From Sideroxydans sp. (GTDB lineage Bacteria > Pseudomonadota > Gammaproteobacteria > Burkholderiales > Gallionellaceae): a stretch of DNA of 37,093 nt. The notes under the pieces were generated by a model. The model did not search any database. It was not told the origin of the DNA and was given only the letters and a program-made list of their open reading frames with translations. Shown here in pieces: positions 24,140 through 34,122 of the stretch (positions are counted from its first letter, which is position 1; every line of letters starts with the position of its first letter). The DNA is taken from contig VMTA01000012.1 of NCBI GenBank assembly GCA_013791855.1, positions 1 to 37,093 of the forward strand. The letters run 5' to 3'. The translations under genes and the position numbers were made by a program.

Positions 24140-26044
24140 CTAGCGACGCCACTTGTCCAACAGCTGGTTCGCATCCTGTTTCAGTTTCTGCTTCTGGGCA
24201 TCCGTTGCGGCATTCTTGCGCTGCTCCAGATCGCGGCGGGCGGCTTCCAGATCGGCGCGCAGCTTGTCCACCTGCACCTGCTTCTCGGCAAGAGATGATC
24301 TCAAACGCGATTCAAGTTCGTTGCGGCGTGCGGTCAACTTCTGGCGCTGAGCAGCGATACGCTGGTCCACCTGCGCCTGGATGCGCTTGCGTGCCTCATC
24401 CATCTTTTCCTGCAGGTAGCGCTTCATGCCGCGCGCCAGTGCATCGCCCAGGTTGGTGGACAGGTTCCAGTCCAGATCGCCCCAAGTGCCGCGCACACCG
24501 GCATCCATACGCACGGTCTTCAATCCGGCCAGGGACGCCTGCATCATCTCGCGCACCACAGTGGATTGCGCTGTCGTCTCGAACGCCACGTCGCGGAACT
24601 GGTTGCTCACCTGCATCTTCACCTGCTCGCCGCGCAACTCGGCGGTGAGAGACGCCGAGGCGACTGCCTGCGCAAATCCCAGTGTCACGTTCGGACTGTT
24701 CACCAGCGAACGGCCGGCTACGCCATAACGCGCAACAGACAGTTCCATGCGTTCCACCGGCTCAGCTTTGGTGTGATCGACGACCAACTCGGCCTTGATC
24801 CCTGACACGCCCTGCTGCGGGAAATCTCCCTTCAGTGTCGCGATCATGGGGCGGCCGACCAGCGCCTGATCGGTCGCCGCATCGCGGATCTCGCCCGACA
24901 GACCTTTACCGCCCGGCAGCGTCGAAGTCACCAGCGCGCGGCGCAGCCAGAAAGCCGGATAACCCTTGGGATGACCGAATGCATAGTCGCGGCCTTTGTG
25001 GATATTGCGCGGCGCGGGCTTGTCCGCCTGCTTGCCCTTGCTCGGCATGTACTGGCGCGCCTGCTCCATGTAAGCGCGCGCCTGTTGCACCTTGTTCAGC
25101 ACATCCATGCCGAACAATGCACGCGACAGGTTGCCCGCATCCAGCGAGGGCAGCTTCATGCGTGCCTGCAGCCCCCGCACATCCTCGCGCACCACATCAT
25201 CAAGGCCGGCGAACGAAGTCTGCAGCCCCTTCAGGTCACCCGCCAGACCGGTACCCGCCTCGACTATGGGTTTGCTCTTCGCTTCGAACTCGTCGCGGAT
25301 GGCCTGCAGCTCCTTGACCGCCGCCTGCAACTGCGCCACATCCTTGACGTCTTGCACCTTCACGTTGCTCAGTCGAGTACGCAGCGCACCGAAGTCCTCG
25401 CCACGCGGCAAAGCCGCCATGCGCGTCTTCCACTGCTGCTCGGTCTCGTCCATCGACCGCTGCAGCTCGGCCATATAGGCATCGCTCTTCAGATCGCCGC
25501 CGATCTGCTGCAACTGCTCGGAAGGATTCGCTCCCGCCGCGATGGCGGCCAGATCGCCGACCACGTTGCCTGAGAACTCCTCTTTCATCGTCGCCAGCAT
25601 CTTGTCGGAGGCGCTCGGTCCCGACTGCGGCGCAGGCGGCGGCAACACCCTGCCGGCCTGTTTGCGCGGCGTGTCGATCTGCACATCCTCGATCATCGCC
25701 TCGTCTATCATCACCTTGCCGCGCAGCAAGGCGTCCCACAACATGCCGAAGCGCACTTCACCGATCTGCACCCGGTTACGCAGCGGTTGCAGCGGATCGG
25801 TCATCTGCACATCGCCGATCAGCACCGTCGCCTTAAACACACTGGTCTGTAGCCGCCCGATGTTCACCTCCGCGCCATTCGCCTGCGTCGCGCCGTACTC
25901 CAGCCCGCGCCGCAGGTGCGCATCGAAGAACAGCGAGAAATACAGCACGGTCGCACCGACCACGATCAGCATCGGCACGACGGCCTCGACGCGGATCGGG
26001 CCCTGTTTCTTCACGGGCTTCTTGTTTTCAGTCGTCTTATCCAT
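24140..26044 (-). CDS. TIGR03545 family protein
   Basis: 634 residues from the ATG at 26044 (an upstream ATG at 26056 is possible; GAGAAG lies before 26044). One N-terminal membrane helix (about 24-42) anchors a large, presumably periplasmic, domain with AsmA-like beta-repeat features near the start (VNIGRLQTSVFKATVLIGDVQMTDPL). A long central region follows, and the last 90 residues form a charged coiled coil (KLTARRNELESRLRSSLAEK...). TIGR03545 proteins are uncharacterised and encoded beside TIGR03546, as here. They may act in envelope assembly; this is inference. Confidence 0.85.
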   Translation of the reverse strand: MDKTTENKKPVKKQGPIRVEAVVPMLIVVGATVLYFSLFFDAHLRRGLEYGATQANGAEVNIGRLQTSVFKATVLIGDVQMTDPLQPLRNRVQIGEVRFGMLWDALLRGKVMIDEAMIEDVQIDTPRKQAGRVLPPPAPQSGPSASDKMLATMKEEFSGNVVGDLAAIAAGANPSEQLQQIGGDLKSDAYMAELQRSMDETEQQWKTRMAALPRGEDFGALRTRLSNVKVQDVKDVAQLQAAVKELQAIRDEFEAKSKPIVEAGTGLAGDLKGLQTSFAGLDDVVREDVRGLQARMKLPSLDAGNLSRALFGMDVLNKVQQARAYMEQARQYMPSKGKQADKPAPRNIHKGRDYAFGHPKGYPAFWLRRALVTSTLPGGKGLSGEIRDAATDQALVGRPMIATLKGDFPQQGVSGIKAELVVDHTKAEPVERMELSVARYGVAGRSLVNSPNVTLGFAQAVASASLTAELRGEQVKMQVSNQFRDVAFETTAQSTVVREMMQASLAGLKTVRMDAGVRGTWGDLDWNLSTNLGDALARGMKRYLQEKMDEARKRIQAQVDQRIAAQRQKLTARRNELESRLRSSLAEKQVQVDKLRADLEAARRDLEQRKNAATDAQKQKLKQDANQLLDKWRR

Positions 26045-26561
26045 GGAACTTCTCATAGCTTGAATACCACTTGAAGAAAGTCGTCCCGCTCCACAGCTTC
26101 CAGACCGGACTGCTCTTGAAACGCGCCACCACCTTCTCGCGATACAGCGCGATCAGCAGCTTGCTGCCAAAGAACACCAGCGGTGCCAGCAACACACTCA
26201 TCACCCCGGCCCCCATCACCACACTGTTATAGAAACGCGTGAGCGGCACCAGCGGCAGGTTGTACAGCGTGGTGAACAACGGCTGCAACGATGCGGTCTC
26301 GAGGATGGCCACACCGAGCGCATGCGAGACCGGATCGAACAGCCAGGCCACCATGGCAAAGAACACCGCCGAAGTGAGCGCCGCCCCGATCTGGATGCGG
26401 AACAGGAACATGCACAGGAAAACCAGCAAGCCCTGCAACGACAGCATGGGCGCGAAACCGAGGATCAGGCCGCAGGCCACGCCCGCCGCGATCTGGTTGG
26501 TGCCCGTGTCGGAATTGAGCAGGCGCAACAGCGCGAACAACTGCTTCAGCAACAGAGTCAT
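26037..26561 (-). CDS. TIGR03546 family protein
   Basis: 174 residues with about four membrane helices, including VACGLILGFAPMLSLQGLLVFLCMF and LTSAVFFAMVAWLFDPVSHALG (DUF2062-like glycine/proline-rich turn). This small membrane family occurs next to TIGR03545; its 3' end overlaps the TIGR03545 gene by 8 bases. The two probably form an inner-membrane complex. It follows the cNMP-binding-domain gene by 28 bases. Confidence 0.85.
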   Translation of the reverse strand: MTLLLKQLFALLRLLNSDTGTNQIAAGVACGLILGFAPMLSLQGLLVFLCMFLFRIQIGAALTSAVFFAMVAWLFDPVSHALGVAILETASLQPLFTTLYNLPLVPLTRFYNSVVMGAGVMSVLLAPLVFFGSKLLIALYREKVVARFKSSPVWKLWSGTTFFKWYSSYEKFHG

Positions 26562-26589
26562 CTTTAGTAGTACCCGAAAAAGTGGTGGA

Positions 26590-27075
26590 TCAATAACGCC
26601 CTTGCGTCTTGGAGATGTAGTTCGCCAGCTCTCTGGTCTCCTGATTCATGCGCGAGAGGTTGGCGTGGGTGACGCGGAACAGGGCACGCATCACCTTGAA
26701 GGCGAGACGCGGATTTTCTTCGAGCAAGGTCTCAAAATCGGCCGGCGTCAGTGTGTAGACGGTGGAATCGCCCATCGAGCGTAGCGTCGCCTTGCGCGGG
26801 GATTGTTCGACGAAGGCGCGGGTGCCGGCACATTCGCCCTCTTTCATGGTGTACACGGCTTGTTCAACGCCCTGCGCATCCTTGCTGGTCACCGCAAGCT
26901 TGCCGGTGGCGAGGATGAACAGCGTCTGGTCGGCCTCTCCTTCTTTCACCAGCAGTTCGCCGTCTTTCAACTGGCGCACGCCCAGTTTCCCGGCCAGCAG
27001 TTTGGCCTTGTCCTCTGTCAGCTCTGTACCCACTGTGGAATTTCGAACGATCCTGTGATCTGCGACTGCACTCAT
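26590..27075 (-). CDS. Cyclic nucleotide-binding-domain protein
   Basis: 161 residues. A single CRP-type beta-roll covers residues 25-140 (KLGVRQLKDGELLVKEGEADQTLFILATGKLAV), without a DNA-binding helix-turn-helix. The phosphate-binding cassette keeps its Arg (PRKATLRS) but has CAGTRAF in place of FGExAL, so the usual ribose-contacting Glu is missing and cNMP binding is doubtful. A GAGGAG ribosome-binding site precedes the ATG. It lies between the EAL/HDOD gene and the TIGR03546 gene and may be a regulatory or scaffolding subunit. Confidence 0.8.
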   Translation of the reverse strand: MSAVADHRIVRNSTVGTELTEDKAKLLAGKLGVRQLKDGELLVKEGEADQTLFILATGKLAVTSKDAQGVEQAVYTMKEGECAGTRAFVEQSPRKATLRSMGDSTVYTLTPADFETLLEENPRLAFKVMRALFRVTHANLSRMNQETRELANYISKTQGRY

Positions 27076-27117
27076 TTACCGACTCCTCTGTCCACGTTCA
27101 TAAAAATTGCCTCGTTC

Positions 27118-28482
27118 TCAACCGACTTCCACGATCTCCTGCGCCCAGGCCAGTGCCTCGATCATCATGCCCGTCACTTCGCCGGCTTCCAGACCGCATT
27201 GTGCAGCAGCAGCCTCCATCTCGCCATTGTCAGACTCGACCGCGACAACCAAAGCCAGTGCATCATACAGCGGCCCCGCTTTACCCCTGAGTGCGGACGC
27301 CGCCGTTTCCGGCAACGCCACTTGTCTCAGCACTTCCTCAAGCGACAGGGCCAGCATCAGGTTCATCAGAGAAAACAGTCCGACCAGGAACAGTTGATCG
27401 GCATTGGCGGGCACCCGCCCCTTGCCCGCCAGCATCTCCATCAATCGGCCACGTGTCAGCGCCTGTTCACGGATCACATTCTCCTGAAAACCAGACTTGC
27501 TGGTATCGAACAACAGCAACGACAACCAGCGGTAGAAGCGCTCCCGCCCCAGCAGCATCAAGGCTTGCTGGATATCGTCGATCTTCTGCAGCAGACCGAT
27601 GCCGGGAGAATTGATGTAGCGCAGCAACTTGAAGGTCAGCACAGGATCGGTACGCAGCCCCTCGGCGATGACATCGAACTCTGCGCCGGCGCGTATCCTC
27701 TCCAGCGCCTTAAACACCGGCAAATAATTCACATCGCTCTTGGCCGGATGCCAATTTTCGCGACTGGAAACGAACGGCCCCATGAAGTGATCGAAGCGAC
27801 GCTCGAAACAGTATTTAAAATCATCCAGCGTCTGCAAACGGCTGGCGATCAGCTTCTGCGCTGGATTGGCTGCACGCAGCTCCGCCAGCAGGGCCTTCAG
27901 CTGGATGCCATCCATACCAGTGGTATCGACTTCCACATAAGCGGCCTGCCGCAGGAATTCGGCATATTCAGGACAAGGCCGGCAAATCGACCAGCCCAGC
28001 TTGAACCCCATCCCCGCCACATGCGCCAGACTATCGCGCAACGCGGCAAGATCGACTTCGGCAAGCGGACGCGGTGCGACCATGATCACCATATTGGGAT
28101 TGGCGATGGCAGCCAGCAACGGACTACGCAACGAATCCAGCGACAGACGGATGAACGCGCTGCGCCCGCCCAGCAAAGACGACACCCCCAGCGGCGCAAG
28201 ATTGCCCAGCATCGCTTCGTCGTACACGCGCCGGATCAGCGCGCTCTTGTCCATCAAGCGGCTCTGCACCTTCTGCCCCAGGGCGAACTCATAGCCCGCG
28301 ATGCGCTCGTTCCGGTCCAGGATCGCCTCACGGCGGATGAAGGAAGAACTTTTCTGCACCTCCACACCCGACACCGCTGCCTGCTCGGGCTTCAGCGGCG
28401 CCACTTCATTCAATTGCTGGAATGAATCCTGATCTGAGAACCTGGGTGAAAAACCCAACAAGCGGAGTATCGAATCGAACAT
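27118..28482 (-). CDS. EAL/HDOD-domain signalling protein (YuxH-like)
   Basis: 454 residues. The N-terminal 230 residues resemble a degenerate EAL domain (RREAILDRNERIAGYEFALG, then LGWSICRPCPEYAEFLRQA) lacking the EAL and DDFGTG catalytic motifs. The HDOD domain spans about 250-450 (AEGLRTDPVLTFKLLRYINSPGIG, IQQALMLLGRERFYRWLSLLLF). This arrangement is that of YuxH proteins, thought to be non-catalytic c-di-GMP or protein-interaction modules. GGGGAA lies before the ATG. Begins the run that continues into the cNMP-binding and TIGR03546/03545 genes. Confidence 0.85.
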   Translation of the reverse strand: MFDSILRLLGFSPRFSDQDSFQQLNEVAPLKPEQAAVSGVEVQKSSSFIRREAILDRNERIAGYEFALGQKVQSRLMDKSALIRRVYDEAMLGNLAPLGVSSLLGGRSAFIRLSLDSLRSPLLAAIANPNMVIMVAPRPLAEVDLAALRDSLAHVAGMGFKLGWSICRPCPEYAEFLRQAAYVEVDTTGMDGIQLKALLAELRAANPAQKLIASRLQTLDDFKYCFERRFDHFMGPFVSSRENWHPAKSDVNYLPVFKALERIRAGAEFDVIAEGLRTDPVLTFKLLRYINSPGIGLLQKIDDIQQALMLLGRERFYRWLSLLLFDTSKSGFQENVIREQALTRGRLMEMLAGKGRVPANADQLFLVGLFSLMNLMLALSLEEVLRQVALPETAASALRGKAGPLYDALALVVAVESDNGEMEAAAAQCGLEAGEVTGMMIEALAWAQEIVEVG

Positions 28483-28538
28483 CTAATTCCCCTGAATGGC
28501 TTCGAAGATCATTACGTGTCGATCCGTTCAGCAAAGAG

Positions 28539-29537
28539 TCAAAGCGGCTCAGCCTGCTGCCGCTTCGCCTCGTTCTGTTTCATCCGTTCTTCCTCCCGCA
28601 TGCGCTGACGGATGCGCTCCGCATCGGCGGCGAACTTCTTATCGTGCGTGAAAGCGTGCACGTTCTCGAAGCGCATCAGCGCCTCGCCCAAACGCCCCTC
28701 GCTCTCGTCGAACACGCCCAAGTTGTATTCCGCCGCATGGCGGCATTTCGCATCCCCGCTGCGACTCATCGCCTGCCAGTGACTCGCCGCCGCCAGCCAA
28801 TCACCATCCTCAGCAGCCTTGTTACCTTGCTTGAGCTGCTCGCCATCACATTCCTCCAGCACACGGCTTTCCAGCACATAGTGCGGGGCGATCTTCTTCA
28901 CCAGCAGCGCGTTCGCCGCCGCGATCTCATCCATCACATAGGATGAAACGCTAAACTGCTGCGCATGCTGGCGCACCGCTTCCTCGCTGTCATCTTCCCA
29001 CTTCTTCTCCGAGGAATGCCGCACCTGGGAATTGCCTAGCACCATACCGCGGCTGTCCGTCACCATGAAGTTCAGCGTCGCCTCCACCGTGCGCGTCAGG
29101 GTGTAAGTCATCCGCTTGCCCTCTTCGGCTTTCTTGTTCTCCTGCGAAGACAATCTGTCATCCACCCGATAATCCACATGCCCGCTCACCTTGGCGTCCG
29201 CCGCAGCGGTGCTAATCTGGTAATAGCCGTTGCGCACCAGAGCGTCCACCAGCCCCGCATACTGTGTCTCCTGCACGCTCACATCCGAAGGCGCCGCAAA
29301 GCTGCCCACCACGGCGTTCTTCAACAGATTGCTCCACGCATCCCTGCCATTGGCCGCATCCAGATGCACCTGCCCGGAGACCGTGAAGCGCGCCACGCTC
29401 AAGGTCCGCGCCGCGCCCAGATCCATTTCCGGCGCATGCTTCACGTTCAGCTTCACCACGGAAGTACAGCCGCCTAGCCCCAAAAATAGAACGGCCAGCA
29501 AAGTGACACCCAAAGAATTGATCGTCATGTTCTTCAT
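28539..29537 (-). CDS. Uncharacterised lipoprotein
   Basis: 332 residues from the ATG at 29537 (29528 also possible; a start at 29564 would spoil the signal). The N-terminus is a lipoprotein signal peptide with lipobox LGLGGC, Cys at about residue 24. The mature part has two beta-rich segments (VKLNVKHAPEMDLGAARTLSVARF, then VSGHVDYRVDDRLSS), a KKAEEGKRMTYTLTRTVEATLNFMV stretch and a C-terminal tetratricopeptide-like helical region (AAEYNLGVFDESEGRLGEALMRFENV). Envelope assembly or stress role is possible but not shown. It lies 56 bases upstream of the EAL/HDOD gene and downstream of another lipoprotein gene. Confidence 0.68.
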   Translation of the reverse strand: MKNMTINSLGVTLLAVLFLGLGGCTSVVKLNVKHAPEMDLGAARTLSVARFTVSGQVHLDAANGRDAWSNLLKNAVVGSFAAPSDVSVQETQYAGLVDALVRNGYYQISTAAADAKVSGHVDYRVDDRLSSQENKKAEEGKRMTYTLTRTVEATLNFMVTDSRGMVLGNSQVRHSSEKKWEDDSEEAVRQHAQQFSVSSYVMDEIAAANALLVKKIAPHYVLESRVLEECDGEQLKQGNKAAEDGDWLAAASHWQAMSRSGDAKCRHAAEYNLGVFDESEGRLGEALMRFENVHAFTHDKKFAADAERIRQRMREEERMKQNEAKRQQAEPL

Positions 29538-29592
29538 TCTCGCTAGTTTGATTGCATCACCCATCGCGCCGCAACCGCCGGCGATGCGGACA

Positions 29593-30045
29593 TCATTCCT
29601 CTTCCTCCATCTGCTCCTGCTCCCGCTGCAATCGCTCCTGCTCCAATTGCATCTCCAGCGTCTGGACAGGCAGCCCGGCTTTTCTCCACTCGGCGATCCC
29701 GCCTGTGACGACCGACACCTGAGAGAATCCGGCCTTTTTCAGCTGCTCCCATGCACGGGGCGAACGCAGTCCGGAATGGTCGATCACCATGATGGGCTTG
29801 GCCTTGTAGGGCTCCAGTTCTGCCAGGCGAGATTCCAGGCGTCCGAACGGGATGTTCGTGCTGTTGGGGACATGGAACTCCTTGTAATCGTCGGCCTCAC
29901 GCACATCCAGCAACAATTCGCCGCGTGCCTGCCGCTCGGCAGCCCCCTTGCTATCCACGAACTGATCTTCCTTCGGACCGCAGCCGACCAAGACCAATGC
30001 AGCCAGTGCAACGATGCATCCTTGAATTCCAGTCATCTCATTCAA
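29593..30045 (-). CDS. Rhodanese-like lipoprotein lacking the catalytic Cys
   Basis: 150 residues; GGGAG lies before the ATG. A lipoprotein signal ends in LVLVGC (Cys at about 22). Residues 35-125 are a rhodanese domain (GELLLDVREADDYKEFHVPNSTNIPFGRLESRL, VVTGGIAEWRKAGLPV). The active-site loop that normally reads CxxGxRS is DHSGLRS here, so the sulfur-carrying Cys is replaced by Asp and the domain is probably a non-catalytic binding module. The C-terminus is a Glu/Gln-rich helix. Linked to a further lipoprotein gene. Confidence 0.82.
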   Translation of the reverse strand: MNEMTGIQGCIVALAALVLVGCGPKEDQFVDSKGAAERQARGELLLDVREADDYKEFHVPNSTNIPFGRLESRLAELEPYKAKPIMVIDHSGLRSPRAWEQLKKAGFSQVSVVTGGIAEWRKAGLPVQTLEMQLEQERLQREQEQMEEEE

Positions 30046-30089
30046 CTCCCTGAATAAATCTGTATGCAGCGATATGGCGCCGGATTATC

Positions 30090-31148
30090 TCACTTCCGCT
30101 TCTCTTTCAGCACCGTGCGGACCATCTTGCCGAACGCCCTGTCCTTGTTGCGCTTGTCCAGATACGACATCTCGTTGAAATCGGATTCGGCCTTGAGCTT
30201 CAGATAGCTCTGATAATGCGCCGCATTCAATCTCCCACGTTCGATTGCCGTGCGGATCGCGCAGCCCGGCTCCTTGCTGTGGCTGCAATCGGAGAAACGG
30301 CATTGGCCGACGAGCGCCTTGATGTCGGCGAAACTGTCATCCAGCCCCTCACCCGCGCTCAGGATACCCAGTTCGCGCATGCCCGGCATGTCGATCAGCA
30401 GCGCGCCGTTGTCGAGGGCGACCAAGTGGCGGCGCGTGGTGGTATGTCTGCCCTCGCCCGTGCCACTCACCGCGCCCGTCTCCAGCGCATCCTGTCCGAG
30501 CAATTGGTTGATGAGCGTCGTCTTGCCCACACCGGATGAGCCCAGCAGGCAATAGGTCCTGCCCGCCTCCATCACTTCGCGCACCTGCGACACACCTACT
30601 CCCGTCAGATTGCTGAGCGGGATGATGCGCGCCGTGATACCCGCCGCGCGGATGCTGTCGAGCATTCGATCAAGTTCATCTGCGCTCACAAGGTCGGTCT
30701 TGGTCAGCAGCAGCACCGGCTCGATCTGCCCCTCGTTCACCATCACCAGATAACGTTCCAGCCTGCGCACATTGAAATCGAAATGGCACGACTGCACGAT
30801 GAACGCCACATCGATGTTCGCCGCGATCATCTGGAAATCGATGTTCTTGCCGGGCGACTTGCGCCGCAGGAAAGACCGGCGCGGCAGCACCTCATGGATG
30901 ACCGCATGCGACGCCGCATCGAGATATTCCGCGCACACCCAATCCCCCACGCAAGGCATATCCACTGAAGAAGTAGCCACATGCATGAACTTGCCCCGCA
31001 ACTCGGCGGGCCCCTCGCCCTGTTCATTGCGAATGACATAGCGCCCGCGATCCACCGCCGTCACCCGCGCAAGATGCAGGCCGGTATCGCACAGCGTTTC
31101 AGCCTGGGCCTGAAGTTGCGTATTCCAACCAAGTTCTTTCAATTCCAT
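30090..31148 (-). CDS. rsgA: Ribosome small subunit-dependent GTPase RsgA
   Basis: 352 residues. An OB-fold N-terminus (about 25-90) is followed by a circularly permuted GTPase: G4 LTKTDLV appears before G1 GSSGVGKTTLINQL and G3 DMPGM. The C-terminal zinc knuckle is CRFSDCSHSKEPGC (Cys-Cys-His-Cys). RsgA (YjeQ) helps late maturation of the 30S subunit and releases with GTP hydrolysis. An ATG at 31148 is chosen; a GTG at 31160 is possible. It lies just past a terminator on the same strand. Confidence 0.95.
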   Translation of the reverse strand: MELKELGWNTQLQAQAETLCDTGLHLARVTAVDRGRYVIRNEQGEGPAELRGKFMHVATSSVDMPCVGDWVCAEYLDAASHAVIHEVLPRRSFLRRKSPGKNIDFQMIAANIDVAFIVQSCHFDFNVRRLERYLVMVNEGQIEPVLLLTKTDLVSADELDRMLDSIRAAGITARIIPLSNLTGVGVSQVREVMEAGRTYCLLGSSGVGKTTLINQLLGQDALETGAVSGTGEGRHTTTRRHLVALDNGALLIDMPGMRELGILSAGEGLDDSFADIKALVGQCRFSDCSHSKEPGCAIRTAIERGRLNAAHYQSYLKLKAESDFNEMSYLDKRNKDRAFGKMVRTVLKEKRK

Positions 31149-31165
31149 CGCGTGTCTCACAAAAG

Positions 31166-31189
31166 CACATCGCCCTTGCGGGCGATGTG
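31166..31189 (-). terminator. Rho-independent terminator of the 24-residue ORF
   Basis: CACATCGCCC (31166-31175) pairs perfectly with GGGCGATGTG (31180-31189) around TTGC. On the minus strand the stem is followed by CTTTTG, a usable T tract. It ends the transcript from the small ORF at 31226-31300; rsgA then needs its own promoter or read-through. Confidence 0.75.
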
Positions 31190-31225
31190 TGAAAGCTATT
31201 TCAATACAGGATCCTCAACTCCGGA

Positions 31226-31300
31226 TCACTTTGCTGCCGGTACCGGCTTGGGTTGCGGTTTCTTGCCCTTTGATTCTTTCTTCTTGTCCTTGCTGCCCAT
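31226..31300 (-). CDS. 24-residue lysine-rich peptide
   Basis: ATG at 31300, stop TGA at 31226, with GGAGAA 4 bases upstream of the ATG. The peptide (MGSKDKKKESKGKKPQPKPV plus a short AAK-type tail) has nine lysines and no hydrophobic segment, consistent with a nucleic-acid- or ribosome-binding small protein. The combination of ribosome-binding site, start, stop and dedicated downstream terminator makes expression likely. No family is established from sequence alone. Confidence 0.5.
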   Translation of the reverse strand: MGSKDKKKESKGKKPQPKPVPAAK

Positions 31301-31372
31301 GATGTTCTCCATTGGTTATTGTTCAACTGCCGTTCACTGCCAACTACCCTGCCACTTCGACTTTGCTGCCCT

Positions 31373-31819
31373 TCAACCCGGTATCTCCGGCTCTACCAGG
31401 TTCGCCAATTGTGCCAGCGATTCCTGCCAACCGAGATAGCACATCTCCAGCGGGATCATATCCGGTATCCCCTCCTGCACGATAGCGATCTCGGTCCCGC
31501 ACGACACCGGCAACAAGGTCACCGTCGTCTTCATATCTCCGGGCAGGTTCGGATCGTCGAACTTGTCCGAATAGCTGATCTTTTGCGAGGGCACGAGCTT
31601 GAGATACTCGCCGCCGAACGATTCACCTTTCCCTGTGGAAAAGTTCGTGAACGTCATCCTGAACGTACCGCCCTCCCTCGCATCCATATGCTCGACCCTG
31701 CAGGTGAAGCCGTAAGGCGGCAACCACTTTACGATCGCGTCCGCATCGAGGAAGGCTTTGTAGATACGCTCCGGTTTTGCACGGAGCACGCGATGAAGAC
31801 GGATAGTGCCTGTAGTCAT
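31373..31819 (-). CDS. SRPBCC (AHSA1-type) protein
   Basis: 148 residues with a very strong Shine-Dalgarno (AAAGGAG). The START/SRPBCC helix-grip fold is visible: IRLHRVLRAKPERIYKAFLDADAIVKWLPPYGF at the start, GGTFRMTFTNF and a C-terminal long helix (LEMCYLGWQESLAQLANLVEPEI). These proteins bind hydrophobic ligands or act in stress responses; ligand unknown. It stands alone, divergent from yheS. Confidence 0.9.
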   Translation of the reverse strand: MTTGTIRLHRVLRAKPERIYKAFLDADAIVKWLPPYGFTCRVEHMDAREGGTFRMTFTNFSTGKGESFGGEYLKLVPSQKISYSDKFDDPNLPGDMKTTVTLLPVSCGTEIAIVQEGIPDMIPLEMCYLGWQESLAQLANLVEPEIPG

Positions 31820-31945
31820 GGTCTATCTCCTTTAGATTCAACGCATGGTGTGGCGGAGGGACGCTCACTGGAACGATTCGAACCTGGCCCCTCCATATCC
31901 CTCAACGAGAAGTATCAGGCTGGTCGCATAGTAGTAAATAGCACG

Positions 31946-31973
31946 TGCCTGCGCAAATGTACCAGTGCAGGCA
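31946..31973. repeat. Short inverted repeat in the divergent intergenic region
   Basis: TGCCTGC (31946-31952) and GCAGGCA (31967-31973) form a 7-bp dyad separated by 14 bases. It lies about 110 bases from the yheS start and 130 from the SRPBCC start, so it could be an operator, but nothing more supports that. The rest of 31820-32083 shows no further gene. Confidence 0.4.
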
Positions 31974-32067
31974 TTTCAGGCCGGCCTACACCACAAAACC
32001 GGCGTGCCGCGTCCTGCGCTTACGCGGCAGTCACGCACTCCAGCGGCCCGGAACAGCCCGCCCCCTC

Positions 32068-32076
32068 TGCTATCAT
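32068..32076 (+). promoter_or_regulatory. Extended -10 promoter element of yheS
   Basis: TGCTATCAT (TGn motif at 32068-32070 plus TATCAT, 5/6 to the -10) ends 7 bases before the yheS ATG. No Shine-Dalgarno lies between, so transcription would begin at or next to the start codon, giving a leaderless mRNA. Confidence 0.45.
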
Positions 32077-32083
32077 CGCGCCC

Positions 32084-33940
<1,857 letters not shown>

Positions 33941-33969
33941 AGAGAGGGTCTGACATAAGATCGCTGCGA

Positions 33970-34011
33970 CCAAACGGACGCGTTTGGCGAAATTAGAAGC
34001 GGGATCCGCTT
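33970..34011. other. Two small hairpins after yheS
   Basis: CCAAACG/CGTTTGG (33970-33987, 4-base loop) and AAGCGG/CCGCTT (33997-34011, 3-base loop, followed by TT) lie between the ends of yheS and the convergent sensor gene. Either could act as a weak terminator. The remaining bases to 34122 show no gene. Confidence 0.4.
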
Positions 34012-34122
34012 TCAGATTCATCCATGACTCACCTGCCCTGAAGATGATCCGACTTCGGCGTCTTCGACTTCTCGCCTCCTGTTACCCGGCTGCTGGAACT
34101 GCAACCAGCCCGATAGATCCCC

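Noticed and set aside
26803-28425. 540-codon plus-strand frame opposite the EAL/HDOD and cNMP genes
   Set aside because: Antisense artefact: composition is His/Gln/Arg-rich and both real genes on the minus strand have motifs and ribosome-binding sites.
31860-31905. tRNA-like T-arm (GATTCGAACC on the plus strand)
   Set aside because: No matching acceptor, anticodon or D stem can be folded around it; the neighbouring bases do not pair, so it is a chance TTCGAAT match.
31319-32083. 255-residue N-terminal extension of yheS
   Set aside because: The extension crosses the SRPBCC gene in antisense and has no homology; the ATG at 32084 matches the family start.
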